Part shown: positions 11,035 to 23,032 of the stretch, one piece after another
Layout: the number at the start of each line of letters is the position of its first letter
How positions within the stretch are numbered: the first letter of the stretch is position 1
Source: Perognathus longimembris pacificus
Lineage: Eukaryota; Chordata; Mammalia; Rodentia; Heteromyidae
Assembly (NCBI RefSeq): GCF_023159225.1
Contig: NC_063161.1
Location: forward strand, 2,344,959-2,408,958
Reading direction: 5' to 3'
DNA: 64,000 nucleotides
Translations under genes and position numbers: made by a program
The notes under the pieces: model-generated
The model's database searches: none
What the model was told of the DNA's origin: nothing
The model's input: the letters and a program-made list of their open reading frames with translations, nothing else

Positions 11035-11590
11035 GCGCGGGCGGTGGAGGGGGGACAGGGACGCGCCCACGCGGGCGGGCGGTGGAGGGGGGACAGGGAC
11101 GCGCCCACGCGGGCGGGCGGTGGAGGGGGGACAGGGACGCGCCCACGCGGGCGGGCGGTGGAGGGGGGACAGGGACGCGCCCACGCGGGCGGGCGGTGGA
11201 GGGGGGACAGGGACGCGCCCACACAGGCGGGCGGTGGAGGGGGGACAGGGACGCGCCCACATGGGTGGGCGGTGGAGGGGGGACAGGGACGCGCCCGCGC
11301 GGGCGGTGGAGGGGGGACAGGGACGCGCCCACACAGGCGGGCGGTGGAGGGGGGACAGGGACGCGCCCACATGGGTGGGCGGTGGAGGGGGGACAGGGAC
11401 GCGCCCGCGTGGGCGGTGGAGGGGGGGACAGGGACGCGCCCGCGTGGGCGGTGGAGGGGGGACAGGGACGCGCCTGCGTGGGCGGGCGGTGGAGGGGGGA
11501 CAGGGCCGCGCCCACACAGGCGGGCCGTGGAGGGGGGACAGGGACGCGCCCACGCGGGCGGGCGGTGGAGGGGGGACAGGGCCGCACTCT
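11035..11590. repeat. Minisatellite, about 38-bp GC-rich CpG-dense unit, about 15 copies
   Basis: Unit is approximately 'gggcggtggaggggggacag' followed by 'ggacgcgcccacgcgggc', with shorter copies near 34 bp lacking part of the last segment. Each copy holds several CpGs and a run of six or seven G. Copies vary at 'cacgcggg' / 'cacacagg' / 'cacatggg'. Long open frames on both strands (GGDRDAPTRAG-like; PPSTARPRGRVPV-like) are repeat artefacts. Confidence 0.95.
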
Positions 11591-14500
11591 AGGAAGCCCC
11601 CACCGGCCTCCAGGCCTGAGTGGAGGCCCGGAATGTTCAGGGTCCCCGAGGCCGGGGGCTCCGAGGGCTGTGCACCCCCCGGGGACTGAGCACTGCCCCG
11701 GGGGGCCGGCTGCAGGACAGGGCAGGCCCCCCTCAGGACTGGATCTCTCCCGCCATCGTGACGGCCCCCCATCGGGGCGGTGGGGGGCTGGGGGGTCCTC
11801 CACCGAGCGCGCACAGCCCACCGCGCAGCCCAGCCTTCTGCTGTCGGGTTCAGAACCGGCCGAGGCAGAGGCCGGGCCCCGAACCCCGTCTACACAGCCC
11901 GGGGGTTTTCTTTTCCCGAGTTTGTGCCTTCGCGTCACGGGAGTTCTCCCTCCAGGCTCGGGAGGGGCGGCGCGGATTCTCGTTTCCTCCTCCCCCGTGG
12001 CTCCCTTGTGCCGCTGGGTCAGAGTTAATCAATGGTACGTGCACGCGGTGACCCCACGCTCCCTCGACGGCCGCCCCGGCCTGCGGTGTGGACACAGACC
12101 CCGAGTGAGGATCCCAGGGAACTTGGGGAGCAAGGCCTCGGGGGGGGGGGCGTCCCCTCCCCAGCCCAGGGGTCCCGGGGGCTGCTGGGACCTCGAGGGG
12201 CGGCCGTTCTTCTGTGCCCGCGGCCTCACGCGCGGGGATGAGTTCCATGAGCGACTCGGGGATTCATTGAGTGAGAACGGAAGGGCGGGGAGCCTCGCCC
12301 AAAACGCGACGGGAAAAGCAAATCTAGGCCGAGGCCGTGTCTTCACGGGTAATTCGGGTCCCCTCCTCCACGGAAGGGAAAGCCTGCCCGCTTTGCCAAA
12401 CAGGGAAACTGGGTCCTAAGTGGCCACCCCAAGCTGAACGAAGCCCGTGGGTGCTCACAGATAGCCTCCACTTCTCAGACTCCGAAGAGTAAGAGAAAGT
12501 TCTGGGAGGTTCCAGGACGTTCTAGGGGCCTCCGGAAGCTCTCTGTCTCCTCAGAGTAAAGGCTGCGGCTCTCTGCAACACGGACTGGAAAGCCACGGCA
12601 CGCCTCTTGCTGTACACGCTTAGAGACCGTGTGGCTGACCAGAGAATCTGCAGGTTTGCAGAGGCAGGAGAGGGGCTTACGGAGCCAGGGACGCGCCTCC
12701 TCTCCCTCCACCTGAGTCCACACGGGAGGCACGGAGTCCCCTCCGGCTGCCGACCCCTGCCCCGGAAACCCTCCCTCCCTTCCCGCGTACCCCTCCCTCA
12801 GCACGCCTTCCAGACAGGGCCCCGTGGACCCCCAGGAGTGGGGGCGCCGCTTAGCCCTGGCTGCCGTGGACGCGAGAGATGAAAATGGCACAGCAGCTCC
12901 TCAAAGTACGCCCCTGAGCGAAGCCGCGGCCCTGCGGGGCTCTCCCCTTCCTCTCCGGGTATTTTTCCATCGCTCTCCCTCCCCTGCCCAAACCAGTCCC
13001 AGGGGCTCTCCGGAGCGGAGAGGAGGACGCGGCGGGTCAGGGAGGAGGGCAGCAGCCCCGGGCTTCCTCCGCGGGTCCCTGGCCTTGTGCAATCCCGTGC
13101 GTTCAGCCTGTCGGCGAACGCGCTCCACGCTGCCCTGAGCGCCAGGCGGATCCGCGCCCCGGGGCGCAGGGGCGGGCAGCGAGAGCCGGCCCTGCCCTCA
13201 CAGAGGCTAAGCCTCGGCGAGAAGACAGAGGAACGCACGGGCCAAGAACATCTGAGACACACACACACGTTTTCTGTGATGAGTATCCAAGATGGAAAGA
13301 AAGGCAAAGCAGACATGCTTGAAAGAAGGTCTGAACTCAAGACCAGGGTCGCTGTAACCCGGGTGTGGCCTGAGCACGAAGGGCCTGGGCTCCTTGTGCC
13401 CCACGGAGCAGAACCCACCTGTGGAGTGGGAAGATGCCACCCAGAGCCCTGGAGCACACGCACAGCGGCCGCCCCGCCCTGAACGGGGACCGGGAGCCTC
13501 CCTCCAGACAGGCCCGCCCGCCCCGGCTCAAGGAGCAAACGGGACCCCGGGAAAATGAAAGACCTAAGACCTGGCCCTGTGCGGATGTCGGGTTTGAGCT
13601 CACAGGATTGGTGCTGGATGAAAGTCCTCAAATGAATAAAGGCTCCACAGGCACAAAAACTCCAGGTTCCACGGCAAAGCCAAGAACCGTACGCACTCCC
13701 CCCCACCCCACCCCACCCCACACGGTAGAAGCATAGCAACCGCCGGCAGTCCATGGCACTCACAGTTAAAGAAAAGAATAATTCTCAAGGAAGATCAAGT
13801 CTCCATAAAAAAAAAAAAAATCACAAACCACAAGAGAAAAAAACCAACCATAGGGAATGCTGGAAGATTCCACAAAAGGAGAAGTTAGAACCAGCTGTCC
13901 TGAGACGATGCTGGGAGACAAGCAGGCCCAACGCAGTCGCCACAGAGCGGCCGTTTCCATCCGAGCCCCTCCCCTGCCCGGCGGCAGCCACAGCCCGGCA
14001 CCAGCTCGGTCCCCCGAGTTGCCTCTCTCCTAAGGCCCCCCGAGTGCACAGCTCGGGGTGGGGCGCGTTCTGATGGAACGAGGGAAACGGTCCGACGGCC
14101 AGCCTGTGCGGCAGCGGAGCCGACGGCAAAAGAAGAGCAGACTCCCTGCCTGACCGCGAAACTCCTAAATAATAACATGACGACCACGCCTGACAAAGTG
14201 GAAAGGCAACCGGAGGACACAGCTGGCTGACCAAAGGGAGGAGCTGATGAGGAGGAAGAGCAGGCGGAAGCAGCCCCGGTTCCAGGCAGACGACCGGCCG
14301 GCGCGTCGCGGTCTCAACAGGACCCCAGGCTCAGAAATGGAGGGGTGGTATTGTCACAGTCCTTGAGGAAAGCGGCTGAGCCCAGAATTCTCCACCAAAC
14401 CAGTCTTTACGTCTAGGGCGAGCTGCTCCGAGACAGAAGGGAAACAGTCCTCCGAAAGCCTCAAGAACGCGCGAGCCGGGAGCCGCTTTTATGCTGTCAC

Positions 14501-16264
14501 TTAAGCTCCGAGAACAAAAGAGCTCCCTCCGTCCCAAGCGCTGCGTTTCAACGGAGGCAAAGCCGGATTCACCAGCGCGTGATGCTCTGAGGCTTGTTCA
14601 GAGCCAGCGACGTTCACGGAGCGAGGTCTACGGAGTGGGGGGGGGGTGAGGGGCCCACAAATGGGCCTCTTGGCACTGAAGTGGGCACCCCTACCAGACA
14701 CGAGCCTTCGTTGAGCGCAGCTCGATGTCCCAGTGCCCCACTGTGTGCGTGTTCTTTTTCTGTCCACCCAGAATGTCCCGCCACAGTCTCCGGTCCACAT
14801 TTGCTCCGCTCTCGGGTCCAGGGACGGGAAACTGCCTCTTCCCCGTGCAGAAACCAGGTGTGGGGCCGAGGCGGTGCACGGCAGGACCCCGGAGCGTTCC
14901 CTCTCCCCTTGCTCCCTGCATTCGGCTCCCTTGCTCTGGGGAGGACAGGCGCGTCTAGGCCACGTATCGGTGATCACACGTGGGGAAGCACTGATTTACC
15001 AGGGAATCCAGTGAGACCATCGTAGGGAAACCTGTGGCTTCATCGTGAGTACCTCGCGGACTTCTGAAAGTTGTATCTTAGTGACAGTAGAGGGCGCACA
15101 GCCCGTCAGGGACGAGAGTGGACAGACGGACAGACAGACAAGCAGAGCGGCCGATCGGGCCCCACCGCGTGTGGCTCTCCGCCAGCATCTCTGTGGATGG
15201 GAAGGTGGCCTCCTCTTTGCAGAGCGGCCCCTTTGTGCAGGCATTCCACGCGAGGAAAGCGTCACCTCAGACGACGCTCACGGGGCGGTGAGGGGCGTCG
15301 GGGGCAGGTTTGATCGCCCCTGGGGACCTGGAGGGGCAGCCTCTTCACAAGGCCGACTCCACGGCGCACGGGCCGAAAGGAGCCAAGGCCGGGGGGCTCT
15401 CAAGAGAGACCCCACGGGCTCCATGGGGGGGTCACCTGCCGCCTGGCCCTGGAAGAGTCACATGACACGTGGTCGCCTGTTCTCCTACAAAGCCCTCAGT
15501 GTCCCTCAGCGAGCAGGCCGCACAGGGCGGGGGACCTCCCCAGGGGAGGCCGTCACTGAGGACCGCGAGGCTGGGGGCCGGAGCCGGGGCCACGGCGGTC
15601 CTCCGCGGGGGGCTGTGTCTGCGCGTGCGGGACCCCGAGCGGCCCGGGAGGGAGACGCTTCCCGCGGCCGAGGGAAGCAGATCTGCCAGCGCTTCCGAGG
15701 AAGCAACCGCGTGTCCGTTTTTCACGTGCTCATCCGTTGGGACGGGTGCCGGGCTGCAGGCGGCGGGCGCTGGGAGGGGGGGGGCACGCTGAGGACAGCC
15801 GCCGCGCTTGCCCCGGGAAGCCCGTGGGCGGCAACGTGAATTCTCCAATCCAGACGCTAGGGGCCGTCGGCGGCAGGGCTCCGGCCAGCCATTACCGTGA
15901 CAAGGGGCCATCCGTCTGGATGCCCGAGCTGCCACGAGCCACCGGGCACCCTCCACCCGCCCCACACAGCCCGCAGCCCTCACCAGGGGCCGGCGTCGGA
16001 TCCTTAGGCTCCCCCCGCCCCCCCCCCCCCCGCCAGCCTTCGGATCCTTGAGCCCAGCCGATCCCTGCGCATTGTGCGCTTCCCAGCCTCCGAAGGCCTG
16101 CGAAGTCCCCCATCGCAGCGCCCGGCCTTGCGCCAGGTATGGCAAGTAGGAGGACCCCGTGAGCGACCAGAGCAAGCCAAGCCCTCCGCGCCCCTCCCAG
16201 GCCCGGGCTGGGCCCCGCCGTCCCAGAAGCCGAGGGTGGAGAAGAGAAAGAGGGAAGCCTGACG
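11591..16264. other. GC-rich, CpG-rich unique sequence; no gene supported
   Basis: Mostly GC-rich with many CpGs. 13745-13900 is an A-rich patch with a 14-base A-run after 'ctccataa' and no clear family. Simple C- or G-runs occur at 12140, 14640 and 16020. A CpG island near an unrecognised exon is possible, but no start codon, splice site or domain combination is convincing. Confidence 0.35.
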
Positions 16265-16560
16265 CTGGATGGTGTGGTGGGTGGGTCTATCTGTTGTAGG
16301 GGGGGTGGGTTGCCTAGTGAGTTGGTGGGTAAATAAATGAGTGGATTATTATGGAAGTTGTTTAGTTGGTTGGTAGGTGGATGGGTGAGTTTACTAGTGG
16401 GTAAGTAGGTTGGCCGGTGGTGAGTTAATCTGTTGGGGGGGGGGGTGTCTGTTAGTTGATGGACAGATAGGCAAGTTGGTTAATTATGGGGGCATTGTTT
16501 AATTGGTTGGCGGGTGGGTAGGTGAGCTGGGTGGGTGGGTTGGCTAGCTGGTTGTTGAAC
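16265..16560. repeat. Degenerate TGGG/TTGG simple-sequence tract
   Basis: About 300 bp of 'gttggtgggt'-type G/T-rich sequence with interspersed A, a decayed tetranucleotide repeat. It is too irregular for a fixed unit length. Confidence 0.75.
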
Positions 16561-17110
16561 GGATGATTCGTGGAAAAGTTGGATTTCTCCTAAATGATGG
16601 TATTTTGCACTCACTAGTAGATCTGAATTGAGCATTCTGGAACCACAGTTTACAGGAATTTCATTCATGCCATTTCAACTCAATTTTCTTGGTACTAAAT
16701 AAAAAGGAAGGAATGGAACCTAAGTAGTAGAGCTGATTTTCCCTGCCTTTCTACTCAATGAGTGATCAGACAAATAAATGGCAGGACACACAGATCTCCT
16801 TTCTATTCCATGCGCCCTCGTGGTACAAGAGCCCGGCCAGCCGAGTGGGAACGCCGTCGTGGAAGACAGTCTCTGTACAAAACAGGCCTCCGTGGGCGCC
16901 AAAGGCTTGATCTGGTCCTCAACTAAAGAAAATGGCCCCCAGTTACAGGGCCGGGAGCTCGGAGAGATCACACCGCAGAGCTGTTTATAGGTGCTTTGAG
17001 GAATTATCAAAGGGAAATGGGCTTATTCAGGATCTCTCTCATCACAAAGAACTGAAACCTCGCACGGGAAGCTTCCTGACGGGCACACAACGGATGTTCT
17101 TTATTTAGCC
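16561..17110. other. AT-rich island, candidate conserved non-coding element
   Basis: Non-repetitive sequence of lower GC, in two parts. 16561-16720 contains 'tttcattcatgccatttc' and 'aactcaattttcttgg'. 16985-17110 contains 'gaggaattatcaaaggg'. No transposon features are visible. Confidence 0.35.
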
Positions 17111-17635
17111 TGTGTGGCAGGCACATGGCAGGCAGACAGACACGTCACGTCCAACGCAGGTCTGACCGGGTCGCGTCCTCCTACAGTGGCCTGGGCCCCA
17201 AGGGATGGATGATTGAGAGAAGCTTGGCACGATTGGTTCATCATTCCGTGGTCCATGCGTGGGCAAATGTTTACTGCGCACTGTGCACGCCCTTCTCTGC
17301 ACCCTAGAGAAACAAGAATGAACAACCCGGAGCCCGCGGGTGAGCACAGGCTGGCGTGGAGGATGGCGCGAGGGCTCTGGGTCCGTGCCATGATAGAGCA
17401 GGGGTCTAGGCGTAGCTCCGCAGCGCTCGTTTGAAGAGCTAAGCTCGGCAGTTCTGACCGAGGACACCCCAGCGTCCTGGGACGCAGCCATGTGGCTTTG
17501 GACCGGCCCTTCAAAGACACATGCGGTGAGGGGTGAGGACACCATCATGTCCCCCGGGGAACGAGGGCCGTGACCGCAGGTGGCATCTCCAGAGCTCGGC
17601 CTCCCCCCCGCCAGAGGCCTGGCGTCTGGGTGGAT
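17111..17635. other. Unique sequence between AT-rich islands
   Basis: Moderate GC with no repeat or exon recognised. Confidence 0.35.
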
Positions 17636-17895
17636 GTTAAGAGCGAGCTCCACCCCATCTTTATTCATGCACTTTACTCAATTAGCTCGGAAGCAGCTGG
17701 AGGCCCAAGTTCAGAAGTAAAACGCAACCCAGGAGTCTTTAAAAAAAATTTCCCTCTCCCAGTGGGAGTCTTTCTGGGAACAAAAGCAAACCCGTTGAAC
17801 GTATTATTAAAATTGATCATCCATCCTGCGCGACGCTCTTGTGTTGGCCTGGGAAGGAGAAGGCACACGACCAATTATGCCAAGGAGGAAATAGA
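17636..17895. other. AT-rich island, candidate conserved non-coding element
   Basis: Contains 'tttattcatgcactttact', 'caattagctc', 'cgtattattaaaattgatc' and 'gaccaattatgcc' within GC-rich flanks. Several TAAT/ATTA homeodomain cores occur within 200 bp, and no repeat signature is present. Confidence 0.4.
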
Positions 17896-18674
17896 GCAGA
17901 ACGGGACGGGGGGGTGGACTTGTGCCGTGGGCTCCACACGGGGTGCTCACACCACCCCATCGCCCAGGGCGGGGGGCAGGGCGGGGAGCAGCCCGCGATG
18001 CTCCCGTAAGGCGGCCCCCACCGTCGGCACGGTCACCTCCACCGGGGCCGGAGGACCCAGCTCGCACCCAAGGTCCTGGGTTGGCGAGGAAAGCCGGGGG
18101 CCAGTCATGCCTGAGCCGATGGGGGGCGGCCCTGCACCCCCGAGTGGAGGCACACCGGGCTGGCGAGCTCGGCCAAGCTAAGCAGCCTGGCGGGCAGCTG
18201 CAGGGCGCGGGGTGCGGGGGAACGGAGAAGCCCAGGCTCGTCACCCCTGAGGGATCCGGACCGAGCAGCAGCACATGGTAAACACCCTGATTCCTGGAAT
18301 CCATCTTGTGTGAAACCTGCTTCCGTCTTCCAGTTCTTCAGCGCCGGATTCCTCCTTCCCAGCCCTCCCTCCCTTGGTCTCTTCCTCGCTCCCTCCCTCT
18401 GTCTCTCCCTCTCCCCGCCCCTTCTTCTTCCTTCTCTACTTGCTTTCCTCTGCCTCCCAGCAGGTCGGGTCGTGGTAGCCGTCCCTGACCTGTCTCAGCT
18501 GAGGGAGGACTGAGCAGCTCACGTTCCCATGGTTGCAGTCGGGAGCTCAGGGGGTCGCAGCCTCTGCAGCTCCTCCTGTAAGGCCACCGGGTGAGAGACC
18601 TTCCCACCACCAGCCAGCCAACCGTCCACATGTCCAGGGGCAAAACGAGAGAGGGCCACGGTTACTAAACTGGA
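17896..18674. other. GC-rich then CT-rich unique sequence
   Basis: 18340-18470 is a pyrimidine-rich stretch (ctccctccct-type). Otherwise nothing is recognisable. Confidence 0.4.
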
Positions 18675-18815
18675 AGGAGAAAGAGGAGGAGGAGGAGGAG
18701 GAGGAGGAGGAGGAGGAGGAGGAGGAGGAGGAGGAGGAGGAGGAGGAAGAAGAAGAAGAAGAAGAAGAAGAAGAAGAAGAAGAAGAAGAAGAAGAAGAAG
18801 AAGAAGAAGAAGAAA
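18675..18815. repeat. (AGG)n-(AAG)n compound microsatellite
   Basis: An uninterrupted purine-only tract: AGG triplets to about 18745, then AAG triplets to 18815. In one frame it reads as a long poly-Glu run, which is an artefact. Purine-pyrimidine mirror sequence of this length can form triplex DNA (general knowledge). Confidence 0.97.
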
Positions 18816-19975
18816 ATGGCCACTTCCCGAGCCTTCATCTCTACGGGATGAAGATGAGGCACAGCCATATCAACACAAACCTCAGGGCGTCCCACCCCGT
18901 GGTCCAGGGCCCCTCTGCTGGGTCCAGAGCCGGCCACACAGGGGAGAGGGGCAGGCGCACACAGGGAAGGCCGGGGTCGAGCCGCTCCGAGCTTTGTCCC
19001 CTCTGGAACGCACTTCCTGCGGCGTCTCTGCCGTCTCCACTGTGTAACAGGGTGGCACGGATGCCAGCAGAGGCCTCCTTCCGGCACCGTGGGGGCGGGG
19101 AAGCCCAAGGCCAAGGCTGGACCTCTGAGGGTAGCCTCCACGCGGGCTCATGCCAGAGAAGGCCGCGCATGCGTACACGGCCTAACACAGCCGCGACCCA
19201 CTGGTAAGCACGGAGCCCCACCTGGCAGTGCCACCTGCCAGCACCCGTGCGTCTGGGATTCATGGGGCAGCCCGGAACTTGAGACCACAGAGGACGGCCG
19301 CTCACCGCAGTGCACACAGGGCCTCCGACGGCCTGCCCCGCCCCTCCAGCCAGGAAGGGGGGGTCAGGCACCTGCCTCGTTCTCATCCAGTAGAAAGAAC
19401 GATGCTGAATTACCTGCCCAAAAAATGGAAGGATCTGGGGGGAAACAAATCATGTTCTGTGAAGTAAGTCGGGCCCAGAGAGACAAAAGATGGATGTTTT
19501 CTCTCATACGTGGAAGCTAGAAGTAATTTATAAATATATACGTAAACACTTCTGGGTGGTATGCAAATGTATGCAAATGTACAAAGCAAACTGTGGTAGA
19601 TTCAGAAGAGAACTCAAACGGTGTCATTCCTTACAAATTCTCGCAGCCAAAGCAAAACAAACACCAGGACACGTGTCTCCAGGAAGACCGTCAAGGGGAG
19701 AAGGGTAAGCAAATGGAGAGCGGACGGGGGGGGGGGGGGGGGGGCGGAACACGGTCCTGAATTCAATGCCTAGCCTGAATTTCTGTCCAATGAGGGAAGA
19801 AGCAAGCGTGGTTGGGGAGAAACAACGGGGGTGAGATGGGTGAACGTGGTGATCAAGATGCTTTGTTGAATGGCAACACATCTCTACAACTACTTACAGA
19901 TAATAAAAGTGTACTTTACAAAGGAAAGAAATTGCAGCACTCCAACTTTTTCCATCTCTCCTCACGTCCGTCATG
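18816..19975. other. Unique sequence with a 19-base poly(G) run
   Basis: 19400-19900 is less GC-rich and includes 'ataaatatatacgtaaacac' and the short duplication 'atgcaaatgt atgcaaatgt' near 19561-19580. The poly(G) run is at 19726-19744. No gene or repeat family could be named. Confidence 0.35.
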
Positions 19976-20098
19976 CAGACAGCCCCCCTCCTTCCACGGA
20001 GACCCTGTGGCTACGCACACAGCCCCCCCATCCTTCCACGGAGGCCCTGTGGGTACGCACACAGCCCCCCATCCTTCCACGGAGGCCCTGTGGCTCCA
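19976..20098. repeat. Three tandem copies of a roughly 42-bp unit
   Basis: The block 'cagccccccatccttccacg' plus 'gaggccctgtggctacgcaca' occurs three times, with C-run length changes and a few substitutions. Confidence 0.85.
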
Positions 20099-20131
20099 CT
20101 GAAGGCGATCCAAGGCGCTGCCCCCCACCCC

Positions 20132-20137
20132 AGGGTC
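20132..20137 (+). repeat. Left 6-bp target-site duplication (AGGGTC)
   Basis: Identical to 20673-20678, directly flanking the LTR at 20138-20672. Six-base duplications are typical of ERVK/IAP-like (class II) integration. Confidence 0.85.
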
Positions 20138-20672
20138 TGCCGGGCTAGATTCACCTCCCCTGGTGCGGAGATGCTCAGCTTACTCCCTTATCAGTGCTCC
20201 CCTTTTCACCCTCTCCCCTGGGTGCCCGACCCGCAGGCGGCCAAGGTGGAGCGAGGGACACGGGCTAGCCTAAGGTGCACGCGGCCGAACGAGATCCCCT
20301 TTCCCTCCCAGGCGCAGATGGATCTCAGAGACGCTTCGGAGAGCAATCCGATTTAATCGGGAGGGGCTCACAGTAATATAGCAGTGATGACGAGGATTGA
20401 GCAGGAGCTGGCGATAGGCTGGCGAGCTTGTCCATTCAAGAGCAGCTCCCAAGGACCTCCCTCATGGGCTAACGTCACTTCCCATAGTACTGCCCTGTGT
20501 GCTCACTGGCGCAAGGTGGGGGATGGTCTCAAAGCTACCCCTTCTGGTTCTGGACCCAGAAGGAGATAGGTGTGGCTCACTTCCACACTGCCCCAGGGCT
20601 GGGGGAAGGGCGGCATCTCGGGAGCGCTCTCCTCGCCCTTCCCCCCCTCAAGGCCAAGCTGAATCCCCAACA
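20138..20672 (-). mobile_element. Solo LTR, ERVK/IAP-like (class II), copy 1
   Basis: On the minus strand this 535-bp element begins TGTTGGGGATTC and ends CCCGGCA. A perfect 6-bp duplication AGGGTC flanks it (20132-20137, 20673-20678). It aligns along its length with 40233-40817, apart from two short deletions relative to that copy. The poly(A) signal position holds ATTAAA on the minus strand (plus TTTAAT, 20352-20357) instead of AATAAA. The TATA region is shortened. No internal viral sequence is attached. Confidence 0.88.
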
Positions 20673-20678
20673 AGGGTC

Positions 20679-21415
20679 CTTCACACCCTCACATCTGCGA
20701 AGCCCTCCTTGCCCGCAGGGCTCCAGGGACTAGGTGCCAACCCCTCTGGTGTCCTTCCACCTACCTGGAGAATGGAGAGAACCATCCACTCAGGAAGGCA
20801 CACAGGGCTCCGGGACCCACTTCAAGCTCGATCCAGGCCCGGTCATCCCAGTACAGCCTTCTGGTCCCCGAGACGGAGACCTGGAGGAAGAGGGGAGGGC
20901 CAGGGCAGGTAGGAGCAAGGCCAGGGGCCAGGCCCAGGGCAGTGGGCATCTGGGGTTCCATCTGCTGAAGCAGGCTGAGCCCTGAGCCAGGGAGGGTCTT
21001 GGGGGGCTGGGCCGCTGAACATGGCTCTGCAGACGAATGAGGACAAGGCGTCTGACTCGCCGGGGCCAGCTATAGGATGCAGATGGAGGACTTGACCCTC
21101 CTCCTGCTCCTGAGGGGGTAGAAACGCCCCAAGGCGCAGGAGAGGGCCGAGCTGGCCTCCGGCTGGAGTCTGGGAAGTGCTTTCTTTCCACCCTCGAAGC
21201 AACTTCAGCAAATGTCTCTTCTCTCCCCAGCACCCCTTGATCTCTTCCCCTCAGTTGCTCTGAATGCTCACAAAGTGCCCCCTTTCAGGTGGGGTACTGC
21301 CTTTCCGAGGCCCTTGCCTCTCCCCGCGCCTGGCTCCCCGTCTTCCGGCCCGGCTCAGGGCTGTATTTTGAGCTGGTTGTTTTCCTGGAGAAAGGAAAGT
21401 CAAGTGCATCGGCCA
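20679..21415. other. Unique sequence after LTR copy 1
   Basis: GC-rich with no repeat or exon recognised. Confidence 0.4.
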
Positions 21416-21640
21416 TCCATCCCATCTCTGCTACACGGCGTCGGAACCTTGCCAGGTGTGTCGCGAGAATGACGCCTCATAAACCGAGCTCTGCCTTCGC
21501 CAGCCTGGGGAGATATTTCTCTAATAAGCCGAGCGGCGGTGGCGCAATGCCGTTAATTACAGCCCAAAGATAGAAAATGGGCCCGACGAAGTGGTGAATT
21601 CGGGAGCGTCCCAGCCATGGAATCGCAAACAGCACGTGAC
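21416..21640. other. Candidate conserved non-coding element
   Basis: Contains 'gatatttctctaataagccg', 'gccgttaattacagc' and 'cagcacgtgacgtc' (a CACGTG E-box overlapping a TGACGTC CRE-like motif). Non-repetitive, in a GC-rich setting. Confidence 0.4.
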
Positions 21641-22811
21641 GTCCCGAGACGGAAGGATCGCGAAGACGCCGGCTGCCCGCACAGCCGCCATCGCTAGGGT
21701 CGGACCCGAGACCCCTGCTCTCCTTCCACGGCGTCGTGGCCCAGGCTAGCCCATGCGGCCCCTTCCCCCACACCCTGGCGCCCACCTGGACCGTCAGAGG
21801 CCGGCGTCGAGCCCTGGCCACCCTCCCCTCCTGCTCCGCCCCCCAAGCCCCGAACCCACCCTGCGCTCCTCCCGAGACCCCCCTTCCCGGCCGCTCACCC
21901 TAGCCGATCACCCTGCCTCTTTCCTCCCTCGCCACCCCCCCTGCACCCGAGCAAGCCTTCCTGCCAAGCCCCAGACAATGCGCACGTAGGCACCTCCCCC
22001 ACACACACGCGCGGACACACCACGTGTACGCCACGTGTAACACGCCAAGCACACGCACGCATCATAGACGGCGAACCCCTCCAGACACGCAAGAACAGCC
22101 TGTGGGCGCCACAAGGCCCGTGGGTTCTTGCAGCCCACAGAAGCAGCCCCGCCGAGGAGGCTCTGGGTGGGGACACCCTCAAGGGCCAAGGAGCTGACCC
22201 CCAGAAGGGACCCTCTGTGAGAAACATCCGCTGGGAGACCACATCACGTCGGGGCGCCGGGCTGGAGCCAGGGCAGAGGCGGGCACTCTGCTCCCCGCCC
22301 CTCTGCCGGCGATGGGGAGCCTACCTTTGCCCTGCCCAGGATATTCACAACGTCGGGATGTTGACAACGTCATCGGCGGGGCGTACAAAATGATCAGAAA
22401 CACCCGCTTTCAGCAGCGGGCCGGTGAGGAGCCGCCATGCCCGTCCCGTCCGGTCCCGTCCCGTCCGGCAGCCACGGGCTCCGCAGGCCTGCTCAGCCAC
22501 CCCCTGGGCCGATGCGCCCCCCCCCCCCCCCGCCGGGCCGAGGAGGGCACCCCTGTGTGCAGGCCTGTGGAGGGATGACGCCTTCCCAGGTCCCGGTGTC
22601 CCCTGGAGCAGTGGCACGTCCTCTGTCCCCACCCCCCCCCCCCCAACGCCCAGGGAGAAGACAGCTCATAGGAGCTGCCAGGCCGGGTCTCGGCCACCCC
22701 ACGCCCGGCCTGCCTCCTCTCCTTTGTGCTCCCTGCACCTCCACCGCACTCCGCAGGGAGACACAGGGTAGAGACCACCATTCCCACTTCACAGACCTGC
22801 GACTGGCATCC
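21641..22811. other. GC-rich unique sequence with C-runs
   Basis: Very C-rich from 21740 to 22000 and again around 22508-22650, with poly(C) runs. No gene is supported. Confidence 0.4.
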
Positions 22812-22824
22812 AAATGACAGACTC

Positions 22825-23019
22825 GGGCTGGGAATGTGGCCTAGTGGCAAGAGCGCTTGCCTCGCATACACGAAGCTCTGAGTTCGATTCCCCAGCACTA
22901 CATACATAGAAAACGGCCAGAAGGGGCGCTGTGGGTCAAGTGGTGTAGCCTTGAGCAAAAAGAAGCCAGGGACAGTGCTCAGGCCCTGAGTCCAAGCCCA
23001 GGACTGGCAAAAGCAAAAC
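22825..23019 (+). mobile_element. Dimeric tRNA-derived SINE (Geomyoid ID-like), plus orientation
   Basis: The head carries an A box (tggcctagtggc) and a B box (gttcgattccc), as in ID SINEs. It is followed by 'ccagaaggggcgctgtgg', 'tagccttgagcaaaaagaag' and 'ccctgagtccaagcccagga', then an A-rich tail. Flanks carry a 13-bp duplication with one mismatch (22812-22824 and 23020-23032). Not a functional tRNA gene: the cloverleaf is not maintained and the sequence recurs in the window. Confidence 0.93.
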
Positions 23020-23032
23020 AAATTACAGACTC

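Noticed and set aside
10411..12419. Open frames of 467 and 574 codons around 11 kb
   Set aside because: They cross the 38-bp array on opposite strands and consist of repeat-derived GDRDAPTRAG- and PPSTARPRG-like sequence. The flanks are GC-rich without domains.
18533..19207. Poly-glutamate acidic protein
   Set aside because: The translation of the (AGG)n-(AAG)n microsatellite; the flanks have no domain.
22825..22915. tRNA gene (A and B boxes present)
   Set aside because: The same head recurs in several SINEs with tails and target-site duplications; cloverleaf pairing is not maintained.
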